Source of the DNA: an uncultured Collinsella sp.
Lineage (GTDB): Bacteria > Actinomycetota > Coriobacteriia > Coriobacteriales > Coriobacteriaceae
Assembly: GCA_900556205.1 (NCBI GenBank)
Contig: USNX01000077.1
Span: 1-6,597, forward strand
Direction: 5' to 3'
Length of the DNA: 6,597 nucleotides
Below are positions 5,750 to 6,597 of this stretch, one piece after another (the stretch's first letter is position 1; each line of letters begins with the position of its first letter). The translations under genes and the position numbers were made by a program. The notes beneath the pieces are model-generated. The model searched no databases. It was not told the origin of the DNA and saw only the letters and a list, made by a program, of their open reading frames with translations.

Positions 5750-5772
5750 GTTTCGCGACAAAGCCGCGAAAC
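5750..5772. other. Perfect eight-base-pair hairpin in the intergenic region
   Basis: GTTTCGCG (5750-5757) and CGCGAAAC (5765-5772) pair perfectly around a seven-base loop. It is flanked by C runs on the left (5721-5736) and by GGGGACAAAAGCCCCCC (5779-5795) on the right, which can itself fold. No U tract follows on either strand. It may be part of an extragenic repeat. Confidence 0.4.
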
Positions 5773-5843
5773 AGCGAAGGGGACAAAAGCCCCCCCACAA
5801 CCACGTCCTTCATCCGCCCACACAATCCGAGGACGTAGTCGTA

Positions 5844-5968
5844 GCAGGATCTGAGGGCTGACCTTCGCGGACACTCCGCAGGACGAAGGAACCCCCGCCG
5901 CACGTAGTGCGCAGCGGGGGTTCCTTCATGTCCGAGGACGTCCGCGAAGGTCAGCCCTCAGATCCTGC
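5844..5968. repeat. 125-base nested palindrome with 29-base perfect arms
   Basis: The arm at 5844-5872 is the exact reverse complement of 5940-5968, 29 of 29 bases. Inside, 5885-5898 pairs perfectly with 5914-5927 in the same register, and CGCAC/GTGCG (5899-5903, 5907-5911) closes the tip around GTA. The two stems are separated by a 12-base internal loop on each side. It starts 10 bases after the stop codon of pyruvate:ferredoxin oxidoreductase. No target-site duplication is visible at its ends. Confidence 0.85.
5885..5927 (-). terminator. Terminator-like inner hairpin after pyruvate:ferredoxin oxidoreductase
   Basis: A 14-base-pair GC-rich stem (5885-5898 with 5914-5927), extended by a five-pair tip, reads on the minus strand as ...GCGGGGGTTCCTTC. 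The 3' side is U/C-rich rather than a pure U run, as is often seen in GC-rich actinobacteria. It lies 51 bases after the stop, inside the longer palindrome. It could work in both directions because the plus strand also ends in TTCCTTCAT. Confidence 0.6.
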
Positions 5969-5978
5969 GGTGGGAGAC

Positions 5979-6597
<619 letters not shown>

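Larger units (their letters stand above)
5323..5978. other. 656-base intergenic region without a supported gene
   Basis: Between the arcC start and the stop of pyruvate:ferredoxin oxidoreductase. The part near arcC (about 5380-5640) is AT-rich and promoter-like. The middle (about 5640-5840) holds C-rich runs and hairpins. The last part (5844-5968) is a long nested palindrome. An open frame of 103 codons at 5543-5854 on the plus strand has a GAGGA before its ATG, but its composition is low-complexity and it runs through the hairpins and into the palindrome, so I do not call it a gene. I see no tRNA, rRNA or known riboswitch. Confidence 0.6.

Noticed and set aside
5543..5854. 103-codon open frame on the plus strand with GAGGA before its ATG
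   Set aside because: It crosses hairpins and enters the long palindrome, has low-complexity basic and Pro/Ser-rich content, and has no recognisable domain. A homology search showing conserved amino acids would change this.
5620..5903. 84- and 91-codon open frames on the minus strand
   Set aside because: They start inside the palindrome without a ribosome site and overlap each other in different frames. The apparent protein sequence is explained by hairpin DNA.
5844..5968. Invertible DNA switch between the 29-base arms
   Set aside because: The 67-base centre is itself palindromic, so inversion would change almost nothing, and no recombinase gene is near.
5844..5968. Miniature inverted-repeat transposable element
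   Set aside because: The arms look suitable, but no target-site duplication is seen at either flank, and the position just after a stop codon with a terminator-like core is explained without transposition. A genome-wide copy search could revive it.

Overview
The window looks like chromosomal DNA from a GC-rich anaerobic actinobacterium. A Coriobacteriia member such as Collinsella is the best guess, inferred from the GC-rich codon use, strong AAGGAGG-type ribosome sites, a pyruvate:ferredoxin oxidoreductase, a stand-alone carbamate kinase and the style of the extragenic repeats. No marker gene proves this. Five protein genes are visible, two of them cut by the window edges.

Layout: (1) 1-2815, minus strand: an APC-family amino-acid/amine permease followed 131 bases downstream by a metal-dependent amidohydrolase whose 3' end lies outside the window. 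The gap between them holds several GC-rich hairpins, an operator-like 12-base palindrome and a strong ribosome site. (2) 2816-3169: a divergent intergenic region. (3) 3170-4171, plus strand: a membrane-anchored protein with a long polar N-terminus, one membrane segment and an extracellular C39-like (papain-fold) cysteine peptidase domain. (4) 4168-4359: a convergent intergenic region with a three-copy CATTGGGGAC-type extragenic repeat that contributes the stop codon of the peptidase gene, then the terminator of the next gene. (5) 4360-5322, minus strand: carbamate kinase (arcC) with a structured leader. (6) 5323-5978: a 656-base region without a convincing gene. It is AT-rich near arcC, and it ends in a 125-base nested palindrome just after pyruvate:ferredoxin oxidoreductase. 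(7) 5979-6597, minus strand: the C-terminal 205 residues of pyruvate:ferredoxin oxidoreductase.

How the genes may work together: the permease and amidohydrolase look like an uptake-plus-hydrolysis pair for a small amide, dipeptide or cyclic amide whose identity cannot be read from the sequence. Carbamate kinase makes ATP from carbamoyl phosphate, and pyruvate:ferredoxin oxidoreductase makes acetyl-CoA and reduced ferredoxin, so both fit a fermentative, amino-acid-using anaerobe. Apart from the permease/amidohydrolase pair, the genes appear to be separate transcription units. I see no clear new multi-gene system. The most unusual material is the non-coding structure: the triple repeat at 4168-4252 and the long nested palindrome at 5844-5968.
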